From NCBI RefSeq assembly GCF_000969835.1, contig NZ_KQ033913.1, positions 1,503,716 through 1,567,715 on the forward strand: a stretch of 64,000 nucleotides of DNA. Reading direction: 5' to 3'. The notes below the pieces were generated by a model that was given only the letters and a program-made list of their open reading frames with translations, ran no database searches and was not told the DNA's origin. Every line of letters starts with the position of its first letter. Positions within the stretch are counted from its first letter, which is position 1. Positions 35,056 to 42,094 of this stretch are shown here, in pieces. This DNA comes from Parabacteroides goldsteinii DSM 19448 = WAL 12034 (lineage in GTDB: Bacteria > Bacteroidota > Bacteroidia > Bacteroidales > Tannerellaceae). The translations under genes were made by a program, and so were the position numbers.

Positions 35056-35583
35056 TCAGTTAACGTTTTTATTTGGATATTGCTTGCTTCTTCCCCCTAT
35101 CTTGGCCTCAGCCTCCGACAGGCGTGCTGCGGCATCTTCCGCCTGTTTCGCTTCGTTCGTCCGACTGGTTTTAGCAGTGTCACGCAACTTGTATTCCTTC
35201 TCCGAAGCAAAACAGAATTTATCGTATCCGTTTACGCGGATGACAGAGCCGCCCGGTACCCGGACTATCTCTACCAGTTCTCTTTTCTCCAGTTTTTCAA
35301 GCAAGCGGCTGATCGAGCCGAAAGGTATTCCCGACAATCGCGACAGCTCACGATACGTGCCTACATACTCCCCTCTGTAACTCATTACCTGGTTATTTCC
35401 CAATTTCACCACCCTGTCATCGAAGTTGCATGAAATAAACAAAACCAAATGCAACCTGGCTAACATTTTTTCTTCTTTCTCCAAACTCAATACCCTAGCA
35501 TATAAGACTCTGGGTACTTTTACGAATGAATGCCCCATATATTCGAGAGCCACCCGTTCATGTTCTTTGTTTTCTTGTCTCAT
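35056..35583 (-). CDS. Winged-helix DNA-binding protein at the head of the replication module
   Basis: 175 residues from ATG 35583 (MRQENKEHERV); earlier in-frame starts up to 35646 are possible. The central part holds a winged helix-turn-helix (GTYRELSRLSGIPFGSISRLLEKLEKRELV, then VRVPGGSVIRVNGY), and the C-terminus is a charged helical tail (EAKQAEDAAARLSEAEAKIGGR). No known family is claimed. Encoded 7 bases before the helicase, it could be the replication initiator or the regulator of the module. A minus-strand TACTTTTG box lies at 35780-35787, implying a leader of about 190 bases. Confidence 0.7.
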   Translation of the reverse strand: MRQENKEHERVALEYMGHSFVKVPRVLYARVLSLEKEEKMLARLHLVLFISCNFDDRVVKLGNNQVMSYRGEYVGTYRELSRLSGIPFGSISRLLEKLEKRELVEIVRVPGGSVIRVNGYDKFCFASEKEYKLRDTAKTSRTNEAKQAEDAAARLSEAEAKIGGRSKQYPNKNVN

Positions 35584-35779
35584 GTGTATTACTTTAACGT
35601 GTAACATCTGAAACGCAATTTGAAACACTTTTAAAACGCTACTCATCCGGTTAACAAATAGATTTAAGCTTTTTCGAAACGCTTTTGAGACGCATTACCC
35701 TATTTTCTATATATATTAAAGAACTTCTTAAAAGAACATATAAAAAATAAACATTGATTTTCAACTTGCATTACGAAGA

Positions 35780-35787
35780 CAAAAGTA
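35780..35787 (-). promoter_or_regulatory. -7 box (TACTTTTG) upstream of the replication module
   Basis: Matches TAnnTTTG on the minus strand. A GTTG at about the right distance upstream may be a weak -33 element. Confidence 0.4.
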
Positions 35788-35920
35788 GACGGTTCGGAAA
35801 CGGATGGCAACCCGCTTTTTTCCGCATTTTATTTCTTTAGAAGGCTTTCTGACAACAGGTTATAAAATTAAAATACGTATTTTTGTGTAAATACAGTTTG
35901 TTAAACTAGTATAATCTATA

Positions 35921-36310
35921 CTACGAATGACTCAAATGTGAACTGAGGTATTCTTTCGTACAATTCATTTCAAAAATAGTGAGCAGGGCGGCGGCCAATC
36001 TCCCGTAAGAGATATCTCCGAGTAAACCGGCTTCTCTCATTTCGAGAAACAGTTCTATCACTTTCGTCTTTCCCTTTTCATCCAATGGAATTTTTTCAAA
36101 AGCCTCGACCAGATTCGTGTATCCGAGTTGAAGCAGGATCAATTCTTTATTGTTTTCGAAAAACTGCGTCCGCAGACTATCCCAACGACTCGTGCTTTTC
36201 GTGTCATTGCATGCCAGGACAGGGATGAGCATTAATATCAGACCGATTTTATCATCGTTCTTTTCGATTACTTCCTCCAGGTACGTATACGCAAGGTTTC
36301 TACCTGTCAA
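35921..36310 (-). CDS. Hypothetical helical protein, probably frameshifted near its 5' end
   Basis: 129 residues if it starts at TTG 36310. No recognised family; mostly helical (AYTYLEEVIEKNDDKIGLIL, KVIELFLEMREAGLLGD). Upstream, ATG 36372 opens another frame (MDLLHKKHIDLIKIVKK) that ends at a TGA just after a run of seven A (T7 at 36322-36328 on the plus strand). One more A would join the two into a single 151-residue protein (…IVKKRIGALTGRNLAY…). So it may be a frameshift mutation, a slippage-prone switch, or a sequencing error. It lies downstream of the DUF4248 gene. Confidence 0.55.
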   Translation of the reverse strand: MTGRNLAYTYLEEVIEKNDDKIGLILMLIPVLACNDTKSTSRWDSLRTQFFENNKELILLQLGYTNLVEAFEKIPLDEKGKTKVIELFLEMREAGLLGDISYGRLAAALLTIFEMNCTKEYLSSHLSHS

Positions 36311-36485
36311 AGCGCCGATTCTTTTTTTACGATCTTGATCAGATCGATATGTTTTTTATGTAATAAATCCATATGGCAATTGTATTATGCTGTCAGAAAG
36401 CCTCTTTTAATTGTCAATTCCCTAACTATATAATCGCATACGGATAACTATGTAATCCGTCACGCATAACTATCTGTTTTCTCAT

Positions 36486-36710
36486 TTACGGTTCGCCCAG
36501 AAAACGGACGATAACCTGCACCTGTATGGGTGTCAGAATCTTTTTCCCTTTCTTCCATCCGCACCGTTCCAGTTCGTCTGTCAACGAAGGATTGACCTGT
36601 ACCCATTTGCTTAATCTTTTGGTAGACGATTCGGGTGTCAGTCCCTCTCCATACAGCAATGCCAACTCCTGCCAACCATACGATCTGATCTTGAATTTTC
36701 CTTCTTCCAT
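36486..36710 (-). CDS. DUF4248-family small protein
   Basis: 74 residues, matching DUF4248: KIRSYGWQELALLYGEGLTPESSTKRLSKWV, then GWKKGKKILTPIQVQVIVRFLGEP. This pattern suggests a small helix-turn-helix-like protein. Such genes are common next to HU-HIG and amidase or glucosaminidase genes near Bacteroidales capsule loci, as here. Divergent from the HU-HIG gene, with a TAATTTTG -7-like box at 36747-36754. Function unknown. Confidence 0.85.
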   Translation of the reverse strand: MEEGKFKIRSYGWQELALLYGEGLTPESSTKRLSKWVQVNPSLTDELERCGWKKGKKILTPIQVQVIVRFLGEP

Positions 36711-36884
36711 ATTTCCTCCTCCGTTGTTTTACATGCCTTGAAGTTACAAAATTAAAACGATATAACCGGCATGATTCTCAATTATTTCAAGAGGAAAAGA
36801 GTTAATTGGTAATCAAAATAAGAACAAATATTCATCGATCTTCCCGTTGAAGGATAGATAGGAATTTGCGTTTTTCGGCTGACG

Positions 36885-36892
36885 TACCTTTG
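36885..36892 (+). promoter_or_regulatory. -7 box (TACCTTTG) of the HU-HIG/glucosaminidase genes
   Basis: TACCTTTG with a TTTG at 36865-36868, 16 bases upstream (shorter than the usual 19). The leader to ATG 36988 is about 90 bases. Confidence 0.5.
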
Positions 36893-36987
36893 TATTGTTA
36901 TCGATAACCAACCAGTTAATCGTCAATAGCTTTCGGAGTATTTCCATTGGCATATTGGCACATTGTCAAATTAAAAAATTATTTTCC

Positions 36988-37431
36988 ATGGCTTTAAAGT
37001 ATCATTTAGTACAGCGTCTTGACAAGAGTAAAGATGCTGCTGCCGGTTCAAAGCTGTATTACGGCCAGATCCGTGCCCAACAGAAACTGGAGTTTAACAA
37101 ACTCTGCGAAATCATTGCTTCTTATTCTACGGCTTCACGCGGTGATGTCATGTTAGTAATCGACGGTTTGTTATACGTTATGCGCCAACATCTGGAAAAC
37201 GGCGAAGTGGTCCAGGTGGGCGATTTCGGTAACTTCCGTATGCTGGCTGGCAGCAAGGGGACAGCGGTTGCCGATGATTTCACCACGAGTCTGTTCAAAA
37301 AGGGTCGTATCGTTTTCACACCAGGTCCCATGCTGAAAGAAGTCACAGCGAAACCGAAATTTGAGAAAATTGTACCGATCACCCCTTCCGGCAACAGCGG
37401 CTCGGGGAGTGACCGTCCTGAAATCGAGTAA
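36988..37431 (+). CDS. HU-HIG (HU-like) DNA-binding protein with a DRPEIE tail
   Basis: 147 residues from ATG 36988 (MALKYHLVQRLDKSKD), the usual start of this family; an upstream GTG/TTG-type extension is unlikely. The HU-like fold covers about 1-120, with RGDVMLVIDGLLYVMRQHLENGEVVQVGDFGNFRML and VFTPGPMLKE. A Gly/Ser linker leads to DRPEIE, the same ending as the DUF6261 protein at 6978. First gene of a plus-strand set with a glucosaminidase (9 bases on) and a small membrane ORF. Family members are abundant in Bacteroidales phage-like and capsule-adjacent modules. Confidence 0.88.
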   Translation: MALKYHLVQRLDKSKDAAAGSKLYYGQIRAQQKLEFNKLCEIIASYSTASRGDVMLVIDGLLYVMRQHLENGEVVQVGDFGNFRMLAGSKGTAVADDFTTSLFKKGRIVFTPGPMLKEVTAKPKFEKIVPITPSGNSGSGSDRPEIE

Positions 37432-37440
37432 TAACGCACC

Positions 37441-37902
37441 ATGAAAAAGCAAGATTTCATCAAACAATATTTGCCTCTCGCCCAAAAGGCGGGAGTGCAA
37501 TTCGGAATGAACCCGGTCATCATCCTGGCCCAGTCCGCCATCGAAACCGGCTGGGGCGAAAGTACACTTTGCAAGGAGCATAACAACTTTTTCGGCATCA
37601 CGGCTTACGGTCATCCCAACCCTTTCTGGAAAGGCGACCGGAGCGATTTATCTGCCGTCACCGGCCGTCCGACCTTATGGTTCCGCCGGTACGCTTCACC
37701 GGAAGACAGTTTCCTCGACTTCGCCCGTCTGATCCACTCTGCCTATCCTGTGGCAGCGACTCTCACCTTCCACCCTACGGCTTACGCCAAAGAGATTGCC
37801 TACAGCAAATACATCAGCGAAGTGAACGGTGACAACCGTGCCGCTTACCAGCGTATGCTAGTGTCGATCTGCCGGTCGATAGAGCAGTTATCGGTCAATT
37901 AA
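37441..37902 (+). CDS. GH73 N-acetylglucosaminidase (endolysin-like)
   Basis: 153 residues, no signal peptide. A single GH73 domain: VIILAQSAIETGWGES with the catalytic Glu35, then NNFFGITAYGHPNPFWKG, LWFRRYASPEDSFLDFARLI and YAKEIAYSKYISEVN. It cleaves the glycan strand of peptidoglycan. Lack of a signal peptide and of cell-wall-binding repeats is typical of phage lysins, which need a holin; a small membrane ORF follows 33 bases downstream. Its place after HU-HIG resembles the amidase of other Bacteroidales capsule-adjacent modules. Confidence 0.9.
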   Translation: MKKQDFIKQYLPLAQKAGVQFGMNPVIILAQSAIETGWGESTLCKEHNNFFGITAYGHPNPFWKGDRSDLSAVTGRPTLWFRRYASPEDSFLDFARLIHSAYPVAATLTFHPTAYAKEIAYSKYISEVNGDNRAAYQRMLVSICRSIEQLSVN

Positions 37903-37935
37903 TTTTCAATTTTCAATTTATAATTTTCAATTCCC

Positions 37936-38253
37936 ATGAATGTCCTTGAAACAATTCTCAACTTCCTCACCAGCCTTGCCCGGATCATCTTTCCCCGCAA
38001 GCGAAAACCGGCAGCCGGTGACTGCCCCTGTCCTCATCCTCTGCCTGCTCCTGCTGAGCCTCCTCTCCCTCCTGATGCGGGAGACGGAAGTGACCCTGAC
38101 CTGCATCGGAGCGATACTCTCGCTCTCGCCCAGGGAGACTGGGGAACCCGGCAAGAAAGCCTCCCGCCCGGAGCCGACTGGCTCGGAATGTCCGGATATA
38201 GCCTGATGCTGATGGGCGGGGTTGGGTGTTTGTATAAATGGTTTATTGCGTAA
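37936..38253 (+). CDS. Small protein with hydrophobic ends; second overlapping frame inside
   Basis: 105 residues. The N-terminus is amphipathic or hydrophobic (MNVLETILNFLTSLARIIFP), followed by a Pro-rich middle and a hydrophobic C-terminus (GMSGYSLMLMGGVGCLYKWF). A second ORF starts four bases later (37940-38206, 88 residues) with a membrane segment APVLILCLLLLSLLSLL. Which frame, or whether both, is used is uncertain. Following the glucosaminidase it could be a holin or spanin-like lysis protein; I cannot assign it. Its last 205 bp are duplicated at 40425. Confidence 0.45.
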   Translation: MNVLETILNFLTSLARIIFPRKRKPAAGDCPCPHPLPAPAEPPLPPDAGDGSDPDLHRSDTLALAQGDWGTRQESLPPGADWLGMSGYSLMLMGGVGCLYKWFIA

Positions 38254-38258
38254 GCGAT
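38054..38258 (+). repeat. 205-bp direct repeat, copy 1
   Basis: Matches 40425-40629 in the same orientation, same length, with about 14 mismatches (roughly 93% identity by eye). It covers the 3' part of the small ORF and its stop (GCGTAAGCGAT). The two copies bracket the ATPase/TOPRIM-like gene pair. Confidence 0.9.
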
Positions 38259-38356
38259 CCTTCCCTTTTGAGGGAAACAGGGGGTGTGTCGAGGGATGCA
38301 CTCCCTTTCTATTTCATAAGAACCTGTTTAAATTTTGCTCAAATCAGTTTGAATAA

Positions 38357-39145
38357 TCATGTTAACCTGCGGATAATTTCTTTACATCCAAAATAATCAA
38401 ACACGAAAAGAGGAAATGCACTCAACACCGCAACTTTGGGACACGGTTGTCCGATATATTTTTCTATTTGTTTCTCAAAGATCACAAATTGTGACACCAA
38501 CTCTTCCGGTAAAGAATAAGAATCATTGACCACATAATTCATCTTAAAAAGATGCGCCTTTATAAGGGTATTCCAACACTCTGAATTATATTGATGAATA
38601 TTCGACATTTTAGGACATTCATTACCTACCCGCGTTTTATAATGAGGTTCACTCAAACAGGTAGCCACCTCCTTACAATCTTCTTGATTAGGGCAATTCC
38701 TTCCTTTGCATTTTACACACAAGTCCCTAAAACTGTCATGATCCTTAAAATGCCTGATGGCCTCCACCATTGGATAGCTAATATAGAGCTTACCTTGTTC
38801 TGTCTCGTTATCAAAGTAAGTCAACATTTCTTTTATCTTTTCATCGCCTGGCTTCCCTTTGTTAGCTGTAGCATGACCATCATAATCAAAGAATAAATGA
38901 ATTTCCGAAAAATCATCTCTATTATAATCTTCAAGCACCTTGGCATTCTGTTCATTCAATGCTTTAATATAGCTAAACATATCCAAATATTCATCTGTAA
39001 CAAAAGTAGCATATAGCTGATAAATATCTGCAGCAAAAGCGCACTTGATTATTTTTTCATCCTTAAAAACGGATTTTTCCAGACTTTCAGCAATCACCTT
39101 CTCAGCCCTTTCTCCTTCAAAGACAAACAAAATATTAGTCGACAT
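38357..39145 (-). CDS. TOPRIM-like partner protein with a Cys cluster (AAA-associated, possible defence nuclease)
   Basis: 262 residues from ATG 39145, overlapping the ATPase gene by 11 bases; an alternative start at 39175 would add 10. ILFVFEGERAEK puts a Glu (residue 10) where TOPRIM proteins have theirs, and IHLFFDYDGH (Asp87, Asp89) fits the DxD motif. Residues 143-157 hold Cys-x2-Cys-x4-Cys-x5-Cys, a probable zinc site. ATPase plus TOPRIM partner is the plan of AbiL, PARIS and OLD/Gabija-like anti-phage systems, but I cannot place it in one. Bracketed by a direct repeat, so probably acquired. Confidence 0.6.
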   Translation of the reverse strand: MSTNILFVFEGERAEKVIAESLEKSVFKDEKIIKCAFAADIYQLYATFVTDEYLDMFSYIKALNEQNAKVLEDYNRDDFSEIHLFFDYDGHATANKGKPGDEKIKEMLTYFDNETEQGKLYISYPMVEAIRHFKDHDSFRDLCVKCKGRNCPNQEDCKEVATCLSEPHYKTRVGNECPKMSNIHQYNSECWNTLIKAHLFKMNYVVNDSYSLPEELVSQFVIFEKQIEKYIGQPCPKVAVLSAFPLFVFDYFGCKEIIRRLT

Positions 39146-40253
39146 TGAATGCTCCTGCTTTATACATTTTCTCAATATTGTGTGCTTCTCTCAATTCTTT
39201 ATCTGTGCTATTCGACAAAGATTTGATTTTCTTCTTATTCATCAAGAAATAGCAATCCGGACGTAATAAGTCGTTAGAAAGGATAGACGTATTATGAGTA
39301 GTCAAAATAAACTGAACCCCTATTTCTTTCAAAGTTTCCACTATCATCTTAGATAGATCATGATGATAAAAAGCATCAAATTCATCTATGAATAAAAAAG
39401 ACACTTCATTTTTTCGTATTCGCTGATACCAACAGTAAAAAAGAGTAAGTGCACTTGTTCCTGTTGACATAATCTCAGTCATCAACAACTTCTTCCCATT
39501 AAAATCAAATGCCAAATCTTTTCTATCCAATGATTCTACTACAGAAAGCTTGCAATTAATATTTGCCTTATTTAGGAAAAGCTCAAAATCCTCAACATTC
39601 CCCCATTCGATAATATCTTCCGTCAACGATCTCTTTCCGGTATCCTGTAATCCCATATAGGTCCGATCTTCCAACGAACGAAAAAACAACATATGTTCTA
39701 CAAAGGAGAAAAAGGCTTTAAATATATTGTTTTGTTCATTTTCCTCCAGTACTGTATTGTTTTTAATATACTTCAAAACAGATAATTGAGGATCATTAAT
39801 CATAGTTTTCAGACTTTCTGCACCTTTCAGCCAAACAGAGAAGTTAGTATTCCCGTTTGTTCTATCAAATGACACCAGGACTGTATCATCTATTGAAAAC
39901 TCCTCATAAACCAAAACCTTATAATCACTCTTTTTATAAGTATATTTTACAACCTTATTATCAATAAGAAATTCGTAATAAAAATCAACCGTAGGCGAGG
40001 TACTATAAGCATTTACATAATTTCTATATCTACGCTCTTCTCTTCTTTGATCAGTCAAATGTTCAATAATATCAAAAATAGCTAATCCCAAATTTGATTT
40101 CCCCATGCCGTTATGCCCATAAATAAGCGCAGCATTCACTATTCCATTTTTCACACATTGTGAATTAAATGAATAACCATTCGTTTCCGAAAGATCAAAT
40201 TCAAAATCATTTTGGAAACATTTAAAATTAGAAACACTAAATTTCCTAAGCAT
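39135..40253 (-). CDS. AAA ATPase (COG1106/AAA_15-like), first gene of a two-gene defence-type unit
   Basis: 372 residues. It starts MLRKFSVSNFKCFQND, the SMC/RecF-type opening of overcoming-lysogenization-like ATPases. Walker A GHNGMGKS at 46-53; the middle part is helical; Walker B VSFLFIDEFDAFYH; and a switch His in ILTTHNTSILSND. Such ATPases control a toxic partner, here the overlapping TOPRIM-like gene. A minus-strand TATATTTG box lies at 40278-40285. The A+T-rich DNA differs from the module to its left. Antiphage action is inferred from the family and pairing. Confidence 0.75.
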   Translation of the reverse strand: MLRKFSVSNFKCFQNDFEFDLSETNGYSFNSQCVKNGIVNAALIYGHNGMGKSNLGLAIFDIIEHLTDQRREERRYRNYVNAYSTSPTVDFYYEFLIDNKVVKYTYKKSDYKVLVYEEFSIDDTVLVSFDRTNGNTNFSVWLKGAESLKTMINDPQLSVLKYIKNNTVLEENEQNNIFKAFFSFVEHMLFFRSLEDRTYMGLQDTGKRSLTEDIIEWGNVEDFELFLNKANINCKLSVVESLDRKDLAFDFNGKKLLMTEIMSTGTSALTLFYCWYQRIRKNEVSFLFIDEFDAFYHHDLSKMIVETLKEIGVQFILTTHNTSILSNDLLRPDCYFLMNKKKIKSLSNSTDKELREAHNIEKMYKAGAFNVD

Positions 40254-40277
40254 AGATATTATTTCGTTAGTTCACAA

Positions 40278-40285
40278 CAAATATA
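40278..40285 (-). promoter_or_regulatory. -7 box (TATATTTG) of the ATPase/TOPRIM-like pair
   Basis: Minus-strand TAnnTTTG match 24 bases before the ATPase start. No -33 TTTG at 19 bases. Confidence 0.5.
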
Positions 40286-40424
40286 TAAGAAAGAACAACT
40301 ACTGTAATTTTTTTACGGCTGTTTTTATTCTTTTTTATATAATCACGATATAAAGATTTGCTCACACCGTTCACATAACAAGGGTTATTTTTATATACCG
40401 GCTAAATGCATCGGTTTCCATAAC

Positions 40425-40629
40425 CTGAGCCTCCTCTCCCTCATCAGGAGAGAGACGGAAGTGACCCTGACCTGTATCGGGGCGATACTCTCGCTCTCGG
40501 ACAGGGAGACTGGGGAACCCGGCAAGAAAACCTCCCTCCCGGAGCCGACTGGCTCGGAATGTCCGGATATAGCTTGATGCTGATGGGCGGGGTTGGGTGT
40601 CTTTATAAATGGTTTATTGCGTAAGCGAT
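40425..40629 (+). pseudogene. 205-bp direct repeat, copy 2: orphan 3' end of the small ORF at 37936
   Basis: Same length and orientation as 38054-38258. It retains the C-terminal codons and stop of the 105-residue frame (GMSGYSLMLMGGVGCLYKWF) but has no start codon or 5' part. It marks the far edge of the ATPase/TOPRIM-like insertion. Confidence 0.85.
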
Positions 40630-40677
40630 ATAAGAAGAGGGAGTGCACTGCCGATATGAGGGAGGAACTCCCTTCTT
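40630..40677. terminator. Hairpin between the repeat and the end of the polysaccharide operon
   Basis: ATAAGAAGAGGGAGT can pair with ACTCCCTTCTTAT (a two-base bulge), followed on the plus strand by TTTTCTT. It lies between convergent transcription units and may stop both. Confidence 0.5.
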
Positions 40678-40683
40678 ATTTTC

Positions 40684-41079
40684 TTACTTCAACAAATCGT
40701 TTTCCCCCAACGGAGTATACGGGCCGTCTTTTACTTCAAACAAAACAGAGCCGCTATCCAACACCTCCAATGTATGCCATTGATTAGCTGGTATATGTAC
40801 ACCAAAACTTCCTGCCAAAGGATCCAACAGGGTCGACTCTGTTTCTTCTTTTTTATCATTATAAAACATTACCCGAATCTTCCCACGCAACAGCAAATAA
40901 GTCTCTGCCGTATGCGGATGGCGATGAATCGGTAAAATAGTCCCCGGCTCCAACGCATTCAGCAAACGCTGGGCTTTCGCATCCAGGAAGTCGTGGAAAT
41001 TATGATTCATGCGCAAGCGGGGAGATTTTTGGGCTTGCTTCGTTACTTCGTTTAATAAGGTTAAGTTTATTTTATACAT
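40684..41079 (-). CDS. wbuC: WbuC-family cupin
   Basis: 131 residues from ATG 41079 (MYKINLTLLNE), 12 bases after the stop of the previous gene. A single cupin domain: HRHPHTAETYLLLRGKIRVMFY holds the metal-binding His and Glu residues, and HIPANQWHTLEVLDSGSVLFEV the second His. WbuC proteins lie in O-antigen and capsule loci; their reaction is not settled. Last gene of the polysaccharide operon, right after the initiating transferase. Confidence 0.85.
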   Translation of the reverse strand: MYKINLTLLNEVTKQAQKSPRLRMNHNFHDFLDAKAQRLLNALEPGTILPIHRHPHTAETYLLLRGKIRVMFYNDKKEETESTLLDPLAGSFGVHIPANQWHTLEVLDSGSVLFEVKDGPYTPLGENDLLK

Positions 41080-41091
41080 AACGATATACAT

Positions 41092-42069
41092 TTATCTTCT
41101 CCAGGCTATTTTATTCAAAGCCTCTTCATGTAAATAGTAATATTTTTTTTTAAACAACACATATGCAACACAAAGCAACACCAATACCACAACAAAATAA
41201 AGATACTTGTCTACAGGTAAATAGATTCCCCCTAAAGATATTACTAACTGCACAACCACATAGATCGTTGATACTGTCACATGTTTAATATGTAGTTCAT
41301 TGGCCATCAACTGATAGAGATGTTTACGATGAGGCTCCCCTATGTTCTCATGCAACATAATACGATGGCAGATGGTGAGAACACTGTCAACACCATATAC
41401 CATTAACAACAAAATTGCCCAGTAGTTTTCGCTCTTCAATATATAAGAACCCAAAAAGTAGAGCAGAATAAATGCGATAGATATACTACCCACATCACCG
41501 GCAAAGCATTTTGCTTTGGTACGAAAATTGAAAAGACAGAACACCAGCACACTGAGTAGAACAACGATGATAAAGTTCTGGTCAGTGAACTCTTCCTGCG
41601 AGTTAAGAATGAGCAACGGAATAAGTACAGCCAATGAATAACCACCAGTGATGCCATTAATGCCATCCATGAAGTTATACGCATTGATAATGCCGGTACA
41701 TACTATAAGTGCAATAATAATCAACCACCAATACTCACACTGTAAAATACCCCACTGATAGAACATGAGTGCCATAGCGAAAAACTGCACAACTAGACGA
41801 AACTTGTTGGGTACCGGATGAATATCATCGGCAAAACTGATGCAACCCAACATTGTAAGCCCCAACAGAAACCAAAGACATGTGGAACTATAGAAGATAG
41901 CATAAAGCCAAGCTCCAAACAAAAAAATAATGCCACCACCACGTAGTACAATAGAACTGTGTGACGAACGTAAATTAGGTTTATCTATTATATTGTACTT
42001 GTCGGCAACCTTGAAATATGTCAATTCAAGGATAAGCAATAATACTGCTATAAACAGATATACGATCAT
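41092..42069 (-). CDS. WecA/TagO/MraY-family undecaprenyl-phosphate glycosyl-1-phosphate transferase
   Basis: 325 residues with about ten membrane helices. Family motifs: LRSSHSSIVLRGGGIIF near the start, SFADDIHPVP with the Mg2+-binding aspartates, NAYNFMDGINGITGG, and the cytoplasmic FAGDVGSISIAF and HRIMLHENIGEPHRKHLYQ. It should start the repeat unit by putting a HexNAc-1-phosphate on undecaprenyl phosphate in the inner membrane. Two genes from the 3' end, next to a GT4 gene that may add the second sugar. Confidence 0.92.
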   Translation of the reverse strand: MIVYLFIAVLLLILELTYFKVADKYNIIDKPNLRSSHSSIVLRGGGIIFLFGAWLYAIFYSSTCLWFLLGLTMLGCISFADDIHPVPNKFRLVVQFFAMALMFYQWGILQCEYWWLIIIALIVCTGIINAYNFMDGINGITGGYSLAVLIPLLILNSQEEFTDQNFIIVVLLSVLVFCLFNFRTKAKCFAGDVGSISIAFILLYFLGSYILKSENYWAILLLMVYGVDSVLTICHRIMLHENIGEPHRKHLYQLMANELHIKHVTVSTIYVVVQLVISLGGIYLPVDKYLYFVVVLVLLCVAYVLFKKKYYYLHEEALNKIAWRR

Positions 42070-42094
42070 ACTTATTTGGTATTTACGAATAATC

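Noticed and set aside
34239..35063. Plus-strand ORF (274 codons) opposite the second helicase
   Set aside because: Antisense shadow; composition is unlike a real protein.
35780..36985. Replication origin near the helicase/primase module
   Set aside because: No iterons or clustered DnaA-box-like repeats were seen in the gaps around 35650-35920 or 36720-36985.
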